Shown: piece after piece, positions 6,502 through 12,494 of the stretch
How positions within the stretch are numbered: the first letter of the stretch is position 1
Layout: each line of letters begins with the position of its first letter
Source: Candidatus Portnoybacteria bacterium CG_4_10_14_0_2_um_filter_44_20
GTDB lineage: Bacteria > Patescibacteriota > Minisyncoccia > Portnoybacterales > GCA-002795985
Length of the DNA: 15,940 bases
Direction: 5' to 3'
Assembly: GCA_002792395.1 (NCBI GenBank)
Contig: PFOG01000122.1
Coordinates: 1-15,940 of the forward strand
Made by a program: the position numbers and the translations under genes
The notes under the pieces: generated by a model
What the model was told of the DNA's origin: nothing
The model's input: the letters and a program-made list of their open reading frames with translations, nothing else
Databases searched by the model: none

Positions 6502-7167
6502 ATGGAATCAACCAAATCAACAAAAAATTTAGTCTACATATCGGCAGCCTTAATAGGGGCCGGGCTGATAATTTACGGCGCATTTTATTATACGAACATA
6601 GAGACAACCTCAAAACAAGAAGCCCAGGTTCTCCCAGTTGCCAAAAACGATGGCTCGGCTGATACAAAAACGGCCCAAGCTTTCAAGGAGGTTGTTCTGG
6701 GAGACGAAAAAGCGCCGGTAACAATGATTGAGTACGCAAGCTATCTCTGTGGTCATTGTGTGACGTTTTCTCGAAACACTTTTCCGAAAATCGAAGAAAA
6801 TTATATTAAAACCGGCAGGGTAAAATTTATTTACCGGCCTTTTCCGCCACTCGAGATTGGTATGGCGCTGGTCTGCGCGCAGGAGCAAAACAAATTTTGG
6901 GAATACAATCATGAGGCTTATAACTCTCAAATTGGGTCGCCTGATGACCTAAAAACCATTGCGAGTAAGGTCGGGGCTGATGCTGATAAATTTAACAAGT
7001 GTTTTGACTCTGAAGAATATAAATCAATTGCTGAGAACTGGTATAAAGAGGCTCAAGATGCTGGTGTCGAAGGGACTCCCACTTTTTTTATCAACGACAA
7101 AAAAATTGTCGGGGATTTACCCTACGAAGATTTCCAGAAAGCGATTGATGAAGAGTTGGCCAAGTAA
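6502..7167 (+). CDS. Membrane-anchored DsbA-like thiol-disulfide oxidoreductase
   Basis: 221 residues with an N-terminal membrane anchor at about 10-30, then a linker, then a DsbA/thioredoxin_4 domain. The active site is CGHC (C83, C86) in EYASYLCGHCVTFSR. The cis-proline loop is GTPTFFIN near the C-terminus, and the VVLGDEKAPVTMIEY entry is typical of exported DsbA-type proteins in CPR and other bacteria. The active domain would lie outside the membrane and introduce or shuffle disulfides in secreted proteins. A further Cys pair (in LVCAQ and KCFDSE) lies in the helical insertion. There is no Shine-Dalgarno sequence. The gene lies between lemA and the hydrogenase operon but has no evident functional tie to hydrogenase. 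Confidence 0.9.
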   Translation: MESTKSTKNLVYISAALIGAGLIIYGAFYYTNIETTSKQEAQVLPVAKNDGSADTKTAQAFKEVVLGDEKAPVTMIEYASYLCGHCVTFSRNTFPKIEENYIKTGRVKFIYRPFPPLEIGMALVCAQEQNKFWEYNHEAYNSQIGSPDDLKTIASKVGADADKFNKCFDSEEYKSIAENWYKEAQDAGVEGTPTFFINDKKIVGDLPYEDFQKAIDEELAK

Positions 7168-7236
7168 TTGTTTCGCGGACAGCCGCCAACAGTGTTTTTT
7201 AATTAGTGGTCGATCGTTTTTTAAGCGTCTTTATAG

Positions 7237-8283
7237 ATGAACTCAAGACAATTTTCGAAACTCGTTTCCTATCTGTCTAAAAATTATCAAATCTACGCCA
7301 CTCAGGAAGAAAATGGCCAGGTGGTTATTGATGAACTTCATGATGCCAAAAAAGCAGTCTTGGATAACAGGCTGCCTTTTTATTCGTGGAAGCGCTTCTT
7401 TGTGCCGGAATGCGAAAGCTTGTTTGAATATGATGGTGTTAGCTTAACGCCTTCTTCGCGCGAGCAGGGCAAGCAGACCGTCTTATTGGGCATAAATTTT
7501 GTAGACCTTAAATCAATTATTCTCTATGACCGGGTTTTCGCTGCGGACACTTATTATCAAAGCCGCCGTAACAATCTTTTAATTATTGCGCACAATTTTC
7601 TTCCTGGGCCGGAAAATAATCTAGCGCATGTCGAATACAAGGAAGAAAATCTAAAACAATATTCTTTTGACGTTTTTCTGGCCGCTCAGGAAAATAGCGT
7701 TATTGGGCATAAAAAAACGGAGATCGAATATCGGGTGTTTGCTGGCTCAGAAAAAGGAGAAAAGGTATTGCGGGAATCCGGCTATAAAGATTATCAGCGG
7801 ATTGAATGTTTGGGTTTGCTGAGCGAAGACCGTTCCGGTTCAGCAATGAATGTTTTCCGCGATAAGCTTACAAATCACCATAATCCCAAAATCTGGGAGG
7901 AGCTGGGCAGGCGCTGTATCGAATGCGGGAAATGCACGATTGTTTGCCCGACTTGTTTTTGCTTCAGGCTAGATGACACTCCTTCGCTAGAAGTTGGCCA
8001 AGGTCAACGTCAGCGTTGCTGGGATGCTTGTTTTTATCAAGAGTTTTCTGAGGTCGCCGGTCCTTCGACGGGTTCGACAGGCTCACCGCAAGCAGGCTCA
8101 GGACAAGCGCCTAAATTTTTAAAAACTACCGCGGAAAAAATTCATTTCTGGTATTACCACAAATTTGCTCGGATTCCCGATGAGCATTCGATAACCGGTT
8201 GTGTCGGTTGCCATCGATGTTATCAGGTTTGTCCGGTGGGAATCGATATAAAGAAGGTGCTTGAGGATGTTTATAATTCCTGA
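7237..8283 (+). CDS. hydB: Group 3b [NiFe] hydrogenase beta subunit (FeS electron transfer)
   Basis: 348 residues matching the sulfhydrogenase beta subunit, which carries electrons between the FAD/NAD subunit and the small subunit. Two ferredoxin-type [4Fe-4S] motifs are present: C227, C230, C233, C237 (RCIECGKCTIVCPTC) and C322, C325, C328, C332 (GCVGCHRCYQVCP). The N-terminal half has the family's YDRVFAADTYYQSRRNNLLIIA strand pattern. Residues about 275-292 (GPSTGSTGSPQAGSGQAP) are a low-complexity insert derived from a dispersed DNA repeat and sit between the two cluster regions. It is the first gene of the hydrogenase set, 69 bases after the DsbA-like gene. No Shine-Dalgarno sequence or firm promoter was found. 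Confidence 0.92.
   Translation: MNSRQFSKLVSYLSKNYQIYATQEENGQVVIDELHDAKKAVLDNRLPFYSWKRFFVPECESLFEYDGVSLTPSSREQGKQTVLLGINFVDLKSIILYDRVFAADTYYQSRRNNLLIIAHNFLPGPENNLAHVEYKEENLKQYSFDVFLAAQENSVIGHKKTEIEYRVFAGSEKGEKVLRESGYKDYQRIECLGLLSEDRSGSAMNVFRDKLTNHHNPKIWEELGRRCIECGKCTIVCPTCFCFRLDDTPSLEVGQGQRQRCWDACFYQEFSEVAGPSTGSTGSPQAGSGQAPKFLKTTAEKIHFWYYHKFARIPDEHSITGCVGCHRCYQVCPVGIDIKKVLEDVYNS
8061..8109 (+). repeat. Dispersed repeat inside hydB
   Basis: The stretch contains TTCGACGGGTTCGACAGGCT followed by CACCGCAAGCAGGCTCAGGACAAGC, built from overlapping CTTCGAC/GGCTCA words. It encodes the Gly/Ser/Pro-rich insert. It is related in inverse orientation to the 24-bp tandem unit in hydG (GGTTCGAC..GCTCACC is the reverse complement of GGTGAGC..GTCGAACC). 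Confidence 0.65.
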
Positions 8284-8286
8284 AAT

Positions 8287-8341
8287 GATTTAGGAATAAC
8301 GATTTACGATTTACGAAATTTCAATTTATTATTCTTAAATC
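8287..8341. repeat. AT-rich inverted repeat between hydB and hydG
   Basis: GATTTAGGAATAA (8287-8299) and TTATTCTTAAATC (8329-8341) are inverted copies with one mismatch. Between them lie direct copies of the word CGATTTA/CGATTTACGA. It fills most of the 85-base gap. It could form an mRNA stem within the operon, but no function can be assigned. Confidence 0.55.
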
Positions 8342-8368
8342 ATAAATCTTCTTAGATTCGTAATTCTT

Positions 8369-9349
8369 GTGATTAATCCCTATCAAACCCTCACAGCTCA
8401 AATAACCGATATCAAGGATGAGGTTTTGAATATGAAACGTTTCTGGCTGAAGCTGGATGAAGAATTCGACTATAGCCCCGGTCAGATAATTTTTCTTTCT
8501 ATTCCGGGATTTGGCGAGGCGGCTTTCGCGCCATGCGGAAAATCCGATGACAAAAGGACGGTTGAATTATGCGTGCGGCACGTGGGAAAACTAACCGGTA
8601 AGTTGCACGCAATGAAGATCGGTGAAAGTGTCGGAATTCGGGGTCCGTTTGGCCACGGGTGGCCGCTAAATAATTTTCAAAATCGTCATCCTGAACCCTT
8701 CGCAAAATCTCAGGATAAACTCCGTGAAGGGTCTGATGGGCGCTACGAGGGAGATTCTTCGACCTTGCCTCAGAATGACAAAAAAAAGAATATTTTAATA
8801 GTTGTGGGTGGTATGGGCTTGGTACCGTTGAGAACCCTGCTTTTAAACAGAGAAAAATATCTGTCGCCCGAAACAAAAATTCAGATTTTTTACGGCGCCA
8901 GAACCCCCGATGATTTCTTATTTAAAGAAAATTTCGACCGGTGGAAAAAAGAGGAGATAGACCTGCAATTAACGATCGACAAGGCTTGTCTCGGCTGGAA
9001 TGAGTGCGTTGGTGTTGTGACCGCGCTTTTTGATAAGTACCCAATAGTTGAAAATGCCGCGGCTTTTCTTTGTGGCCCGCCGATTATGTATAAATTCATT
9101 TTGCAGAAACTGCAGGAAAAGAACGCTAGTGGTGAGCCAAGCCGAACCGCTAGTGGTGAGCCAAGTCGAACCACCAGTGGTGAGCCAAGTCGAACCATTT
9201 CCGAAAACGACATCTATATGTCATTAGAGCGTCGGATGCATTGCGGAATCGGTATCTGCCAACATTGCGCTATCGGTCCCTTTTATACCTGCAAAGACGG
9301 CCCGGTATTTAGATATGCCGATATTAAAAATATTCCCGGGGCGATATAG
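8369..9349 (+). CDS. hydG: Group 3b [NiFe] hydrogenase gamma subunit (FAD/NAD(P) reductase)
   Basis: 326 residues. A ferredoxin-reductase-like FAD domain (SPGQIIFLSIPGFGEAAFAP, then RGPFGHGWP) is followed by an NAD(P)-binding domain (VVGGMGLVPLRTLL, LCGPPIMYK). The C-terminal [2Fe-2S] site has C292, C297, C300 and C308 (MHCGIGICQHC, then YTCKDGPVF). It exchanges electrons between NAD(P)H and the FeS subunit HydB. The start is GTG 8369; no Shine-Dalgarno sequence is present and the first ATG (residue 22) is too late for the domain. Two repeat-derived inserts lie in frame: residues about 106-138, between the FAD and NAD domains, and residues about 253-276, just before the [2Fe-2S] module. Without them the length is about 270-290, as in the archaeal relatives. 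Confidence 0.93.
   Translation: MINPYQTLTAQITDIKDEVLNMKRFWLKLDEEFDYSPGQIIFLSIPGFGEAAFAPCGKSDDKRTVELCVRHVGKLTGKLHAMKIGESVGIRGPFGHGWPLNNFQNRHPEPFAKSQDKLREGSDGRYEGDSSTLPQNDKKKNILIVVGGMGLVPLRTLLLNREKYLSPETKIQIFYGARTPDDFLFKENFDRWKKEEIDLQLTIDKACLGWNECVGVVTALFDKYPIVENAAAFLCGPPIMYKFILQKLQEKNASGEPSRTASGEPSRTTSGEPSRTISENDIYMSLERRMHCGIGICQHCAIGPFYTCKDGPVFRYADIKNIPGAI
8684..8780 (+). repeat. 97-bp dispersed palindromic element inside hydG
   Basis: The element runs from CGTCATCCTGAAC to CCTCAGAATGACA. Its ends are imperfect inverted repeats of GTCATYCTGA. A stem inside pairs ACCCTTC (8695-8701) with GAAGGGT (8726-8732). A second copy of the same length is in hydA (13455-13551), differing at about 16 positions by eye. 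Both are translated in the same element frame (SQDKLREGS, EGDSS, PQND). No stop codon occurs in that frame. Confidence 0.85.
9125..9196 (+). repeat. Three tandem 24-bp repeats inside hydG
   Basis: Three consecutive 24-base units of the form GCTAGTGGTGAGCCAAGYCG plus AACC encode ASGEPSRT, ASGEPSRT and TSGEPSRT. The unit length is a multiple of three, so copy-number change would keep the frame. The core is the reverse complement of a word in the hydB repeat. Confidence 0.9.
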
Positions 9350-9360
9350 AGCTTGCGTCC

Positions 9361-9451
9361 TCCTCCCCTCAGATGAGGGGAGGATTGAGGTGGGGTGCTG
9401 ATTATTTTATATCAACACCTCCCCCCTTGCCCCTCCTCGTCTGAGGAGGGG
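9361..9451. repeat. GC-rich composite palindrome after hydG
   Basis: Two perfect hairpins bracket a third, weaker pairing. TCCTCCCCTCA (9361-9371) pairs with TGAGGGGAGGA (9374-9384), and CCCCTCCTC (9430-9438) pairs with GAGGAGGGG (9443-9451). In between, AGGTGGGGTG (about 9388-9397) faces CACCTCCCC (from 9416). The two outer hairpins resemble each other. No T-run follows, so it looks like a repetitive palindromic unit, although a stem this stable could also modulate transcription past hydG. Confidence 0.7.
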
Positions 9452-9472
9452 AGGAAAATAGGAGACAAATAT

Positions 9473-9498
9473 AAAAAAAGGCGGGCGTTGCCACCCGC
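9473..9498 (-). terminator. Minus-strand rho-independent terminator
   Basis: Read on the minus strand, GCGGGT (9493-9498) pairs with GCCCGC (9481-9486) around a 6-base loop, with one wobble pair. The stem runs into CC and seven T residues (9473-9479). There is no T-run on the plus strand. It therefore ends a transcript coming from the right, and the only candidates are the minus-strand promoter and small gene described at 9511-9765. Confidence 0.75.
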
Positions 9499-9510
9499 GT
9501 GTCTGCCTGT

Positions 9511-9636
9511 TTATTTATGCTTTAGCTCACGAAGTCTCTTCGCCTCGATCGCAAGCGCCTCCAATTCGGCCCTGTCGGCCTTCATGCTTGCGGTAAACAT
9601 CGCTCTTAAAAACAACGTAGCCGCGGCATCAACCAC
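9511..9636 (-). CDS. Possible small protein (41 aa) or small RNA body
   Basis: On the minus strand a frame from GTG 9636 to TAA 9511 would encode MVDAAATLFLRAMFTASMKA followed by a charged, heptad-like helix (DRAELEALAIEAKRLRELKHK). An AAGGAG lies only 2 bases before the GTG, which is too close, so the start is uncertain. A 23-residue frame (9707 to 9636, MVAHFSAFCWARL and on) ends in TAG overlapping that GTG, which would allow coupling. The stronger evidence is transcriptional: a near-consensus promoter at 9737-9765 and a terminator at 9473-9498 define a transcript of about 250 bases covering this frame. It may instead be a non-coding RNA. I do not recognise the peptide. Confidence 0.35.
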   Translation of the reverse strand: MVDAAATLFLRAMFTASMKADRAELEALAIEAKRLRELKHK

Positions 9637-9712
9637 TACTCCTTTTTACTGACAAAGTCGGAGCAGACGAGTCGCGCCCAACAGAAAGCCGAGAAATGCG
9701 CTACCATGTCTT

Positions 9713-9919
9713 ATGTGCCTAACAATTCCTAAACAAGTTATAGCAGTCAATAAAAATATTGTCAAGCTTAAAGCTGGCAAGAAGACAGAAACCGCCGGGC
9801 ACATTATTAGCGTTAAAAAAGGTGACTGGGTTTTGACGCAAAACGATGTTATTATAAAAAAAGTTACCGCTAAACAAGCAAAAGAAATTTTAAAAATACT
9901 CAAAATTTATGAACGATAA
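9713..9919 (+). CDS. hypC: Hydrogenase maturation chaperone HypC/HupF
   Basis: 68 residues starting MCLTIPK, the HypC hallmark in which Cys2 (after Met removal) carries the Fe(CN)2CO precursor together with HypD and delivers it to the large subunit. VKKGDWVLTQNDVIIKKV corresponds to the conserved GDYVLVHxGxAI strand of the OB-like fold, and the length is slightly short for the family. The last 11 bases overlap the EamA gene. No Shine-Dalgarno sequence is visible. A strong promoter on the opposite strand lies within its first 50 bases, so antisense transcription starting here would run away from the gene over its 5' end. HypD, its obligate partner, is not in the window. Confidence 0.88.
   Translation: MCLTIPKQVIAVNKNIVKLKAGKKTETAGHIISVKKGDWVLTQNDVIIKKVTAKQAKEILKILKIYER
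9737..9765 (-). promoter_or_regulatory. Strong minus-strand promoter inside hypC
   Basis: On the minus strand: TTGACA (9760-9765), a 17-base spacer ending in TGC, and TATAAC (9737-9742). This gives a perfect -35, ideal spacing, an extended -10 TG and a 5/6 -10. The +1 is expected near 9730. It is the best-scoring promoter by eye in the window, and it points to the terminator at 9473-9498. Confidence 0.65.
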
Positions 9920-10808
9920 TTATGCCAAAGGAATTAAATACGCGTTCGCCGCCGCCCTAATCAGCGGGGTGGCAAATTTTGCCAATAAGCAGGTTATGCT
10001 TTCCGGCGTTGACCCGATTATTCTCAATATCGCGAAAAATGGATTGGTGGGTTTGGGCTTACTTGTCGTTTCATATCCTTTACTGAAAGATTTGAAAAAG
10101 TACCCATTCAAAAATTGGTTTAAATTAATCTTGATTGCCGTTGTCGGCGGCTGTATTCCCTTTATTTTGTTTTTTAAAGGATTGGCCATGAGTCCGGCCA
10201 TTGTTGGTTCTTTTATCCACAAAACTTTGTTTATTTGGGTGGCGATTTCGGCGGTCATCTTTCTTAAGGAAAAACTGAATAAATTTCAATTGGTTGGTTT
10301 GGGAATTATGCTTATTGGCCTTTTGCCAATCATTAAATTTAATTTGTTTAGCGTTGGCCGTGGAGAAATGATGATGCTGGCCGCTGTCGCTTTTTGGTCG
10401 GTTGAAGTTATCTTTATTAAAAAATTTGTTCAAGATATTGATTACAGAATATTGGCGGCCTCCCGTATGGTTTTAGGCACAATATTTATTGCTACTTTTT
10501 CGATTGCCAGTGGAAATTTTTTGGGGATTTTAAAATTGACGCTTACCGATTGGTCAAAAATTCTGATTGTTGGCATTTTTCTGCTCGGCTATGTCTATAG
10601 TTGGTATAAAGCTCTTAATTTTGCTCCGGCTAGCGTGGTGACCAGTATTCTAACCTTGGCTCTGCCCGTGACGATTGTCGCGTCAAATATCCAAACAGTA
10701 AAATTACCCTTAACCGGCGACTTGATAACAATTCTCTTTATCGCCGCTGGCATCTATTTATATGTTAAGTTTTCAGAAAAACCATGGACGCCACCGGTTC
10801 GGATTTAA
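9909..10808 (+). CDS. EamA/DMT-family transporter
   Basis: 299 residues with about ten hydrophobic segments in two EamA repeats. The first starts KYAFAAALISGVANFANKQV and the second at GEMMMLAAVAFWSVEVIFIKKF, the usual drug/metabolite transporter layout, with the inner-membrane helices ending at ILFIAAGIYLYV. It would export or import a small metabolite across the cytoplasmic membrane. The start overlaps hypC by 11 bases and its end overlaps the next gene by 25 bases, so it is embedded in the hydrogenase transcript. Substrate is unknown. A role in nickel uptake is possible only by context, because known Ni transporters belong to other families. Confidence 0.9.
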   Translation: MNDNYAKGIKYAFAAALISGVANFANKQVMLSGVDPIILNIAKNGLVGLGLLVVSYPLLKDLKKYPFKNWFKLILIAVVGGCIPFILFFKGLAMSPAIVGSFIHKTLFIWVAISAVIFLKEKLNKFQLVGLGIMLIGLLPIIKFNLFSVGRGEMMMLAAVAFWSVEVIFIKKFVQDIDYRILAASRMVLGTIFIATFSIASGNFLGILKLTLTDWSKILIVGIFLLGYVYSWYKALNFAPASVVTSILTLALPVTIVASNIQTVKLPLTGDLITILFIAAGIYLYVKFSEKPWTPPVRI

Positions 10809-11548
10809 AAGGGATTATTAGTTGCGCCAGATATTCGTTTATGCCGAACCGCCTGCATCTTTGCGGACCGGAAAATCAGGCCGATATTCTGGAATTTTAT
10901 TCGGCGATAAACGAACAAAAACCGACCAAGTCCATCAAACCGTTGCTCGAACAATTCGAAACGCTCTTTCCTTATTTAAAACTGATTGCCAAGGCTAATA
11001 ATTGCAAAAACCCCTTTGCCCAAAAAATCGTTGAGGCTTATTGGCTCGGAAATGAATGTTTAGGAAAAGTGTTAACTAGCCGATTGTTTGACCATATTAA
11101 ATACGATGTCGGGTTGAAAAAAAAGATAGGCGCGGACGGATATCAGAAATTTGTGAGACGTCTTGATAGAAAAGCCCTGCCACACCATAATTTCCACGTC
11201 TTCAGCGTTTATCAAAGAACTGGAAATATAAAGATATCCCATACGTTGGCGACAATGGACGCGTGCCGCATCAGTTGGGGAAAAGTTATTACAATAAAAC
11301 CGCATTCACTAATCGTCAAAACAAAACCGCTAGTTGCCGATAAAAATGGAGCAATTAAAGAATCTGATTTTTTTACCGAGCGGGAGATACTTAACTATTT
11401 TGAGGGAAGCGTGTTATTAAACAATATCCGGATGGGGGATTATATTTCTTTGCACTGGGGATGTGTTTGCGAAAAATTAAACGCCAGACAAATCGCAAAT
11501 CTGCAAAAATATACGGAATTAAGCTTGCTATATGCTAATCGACTATAA
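10784..11548 (+). CDS. Conserved hydrogenase-operon protein of unknown function (DUF6390-like)
   Basis: 254 residues, soluble. Segments that look conserved are ARYSFMPNRLHLCGPEN (residues 15-31), PYLKLIAKANNCKNPF and IVEAYWLGN (to residue 90), HHNFHVFSVY (134-143), CRISWGKV (161-168) and GDYISLHWGCVCEKLNARQI (218-237). From memory these match the family named DUF6390, whose actinobacterial members also sit near hydrogenase genes; this was not searched. The His-rich HHNFH and the CVC pair could bind metal. The start at ATG 10784 keeps the RYSFMPN motif, which the later ATG at 10841 would remove. It overlaps the EamA gene by 25 bases and precedes the small subunit by 48. A maturation or assembly role is inferred from context only. 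Confidence 0.7.
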   Translation: MDATGSDLKGIISCARYSFMPNRLHLCGPENQADILEFYSAINEQKPTKSIKPLLEQFETLFPYLKLIAKANNCKNPFAQKIVEAYWLGNECLGKVLTSRLFDHIKYDVGLKKKIGADGYQKFVRRLDRKALPHHNFHVFSVYQRTGNIKISHTLATMDACRISWGKVITIKPHSLIVKTKPLVADKNGAIKESDFFTEREILNYFEGSVLLNNIRMGDYISLHWGCVCEKLNARQIANLQKYTELSLLYANRL

Positions 11549-11553
11549 TAATT

Positions 11554-11594
11554 TTCTGCGTGGTTCCGCGTATCGGTTCTGCGTAAATTCCGCG
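11554..11594 (+). repeat. Four TTCYGCG words before hydD
   Basis: TTCTGCG, TTCCGCG, TTCTGCG and TTCCGCG start at 11554, 11564, 11577 and 11588, alternating T and C at the fourth base. They fill the 48-base gap before the small subunit gene and leave no room for a Shine-Dalgarno sequence. Probably a degenerate tandem repeat. Confidence 0.55.
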
Positions 11595-11596
11595 GC

Positions 11597-12379
11597 ATGA
11601 AAAAACCAACAATTTGCATAACATCATTAACTTGTTGCGAGGGTTGTCAGATAGCTATTCTTGATTTGGGCGAACGATTTTTGGGTCTAGCTGGGAAAAT
11701 TAAAATTGGCGACTTCGCGTTTTTGGAAGAGCGTCCCGAAAGCGAAACATTCGATATCGCCTTTGTTGAGGGTGCTCCGATTACTGAAAAAAACAAGGAG
11801 CGGCTGTTGGATTTGAGGAAGCGTTCGAAAGTGCTGGTCGCGCTTGGAGCTTGCGCTTGTCTTGGCGGAATCGCTGAAATTAAAGATTATCAAGACAAAA
11901 ACGAACGGGTCAGGTATGTCTACAAAAACATCGAAAGCATTGAAAACCCCGACATTATTCCGTTAAGGGATTTGGTAAAAGTTGATTTGGAAATTCCCGG
12001 CTGCCCGATTAATAAAGAAGAGTTTTTGGACATTGTTAAAAAATTGATTATGGTTGTTTCGCAGGGTTTATTGATGGAGCAGATGCCAAAACCTGCGCAG
12101 CGGCCGGTGTGCTACGACTGTCAGTTAAAGCGAAATGTTTGTCTGCTTCAGGAAGGTTTGCTTTGTTTGGGGCCGATGATGCTTGGTGGTTGCGGTGCCC
12201 CTTGTCCGTCAAGCGGTTACCCTTGCGATGGTTGCCGGGGCCCGTTAAAAAATGTTAATCCGGATAATTTGAATAGACAGCTAATTAAACAAGGGTATAG
12301 TCAGCAGGAAATTGATATGATCCTGCAGCGGTTTGGCGTTTTGGAAGAAATATATCCAATGCCGCCATCTGCTACCTAA
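11597..12379 (+). CDS. hydD: Group 3b [NiFe] hydrogenase small (delta) subunit
   Basis: 260 residues, cytoplasmic (no twin-arginine signal). The proximal [4Fe-4S] cluster ligands are visible as C14 and C17 (TCCEGC), C86 (ALGACACLGG) and C136 (PGCP). The C-terminal part carries eight further cysteines (C172, C175, C182, C190, C199, C203, C210, C213) for the medial and distal clusters, including CGAPCPSSGYPCDGCRGP, which is typical of group 3 enzymes. It passes electrons between HydB and the NiFe site in HydA. Length is as in archaeal sulfhydrogenase delta subunits. There is no Shine-Dalgarno sequence; the ATG follows the TTCYGCG repeats. Confidence 0.94.
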   Translation: MKKPTICITSLTCCEGCQIAILDLGERFLGLAGKIKIGDFAFLEERPESETFDIAFVEGAPITEKNKERLLDLRKRSKVLVALGACACLGGIAEIKDYQDKNERVRYVYKNIESIENPDIIPLRDLVKVDLEIPGCPINKEEFLDIVKKLIMVVSQGLLMEQMPKPAQRPVCYDCQLKRNVCLLQEGLLCLGPMMLGGCGAPCPSSGYPCDGCRGPLKNVNPDNLNRQLIKQGYSQQEIDMILQRFGVLEEIYPMPPSAT

Positions 12380-12494
12380 TAATTTTGAATTTTGAAATCC
12401 GAATTTTGAATCAAGTCTGAATTATCTGATTTTAAATCTAAGTAAGGCATTAAAAATTGATTCGAAATTAAAAATTAGAAATTAAAAATTCTTT
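12380..12494. other. AT-rich spacer between hydD and hydA
   Basis: 115 bases of recurring words: GAATTTTGAA appears twice near the left and AAATTAGAAATTAAAAATT near the right, mostly mirror-like. No promoter or binding site that I would call. It resembles the gap at 5564-5866. Confidence 0.4.

Noticed and set aside
8499..8876. Minus-strand frame of 125 residues across hydG
   Set aside because: It is antisense to the FAD/NAD subunit, and its most striking part (HSEARSKN, EILRRVQDD) is just the reverse reading of the dispersed repeat.
9395..9652. Plus-strand frame of 85 residues after hydG
   Set aside because: It runs through the GC-rich palindrome and the minus-strand terminator, has a low-complexity Ala/Ser composition and lacks a binding site. 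The opposite strand explains the region better.
9646..9903. Minus-strand frame of 85 hydrophobic residues opposite hypC
   Set aside because: Fully antisense to hypC. Its start lies upstream of the minus-strand promoter, so the predicted transcript would not contain it whole.
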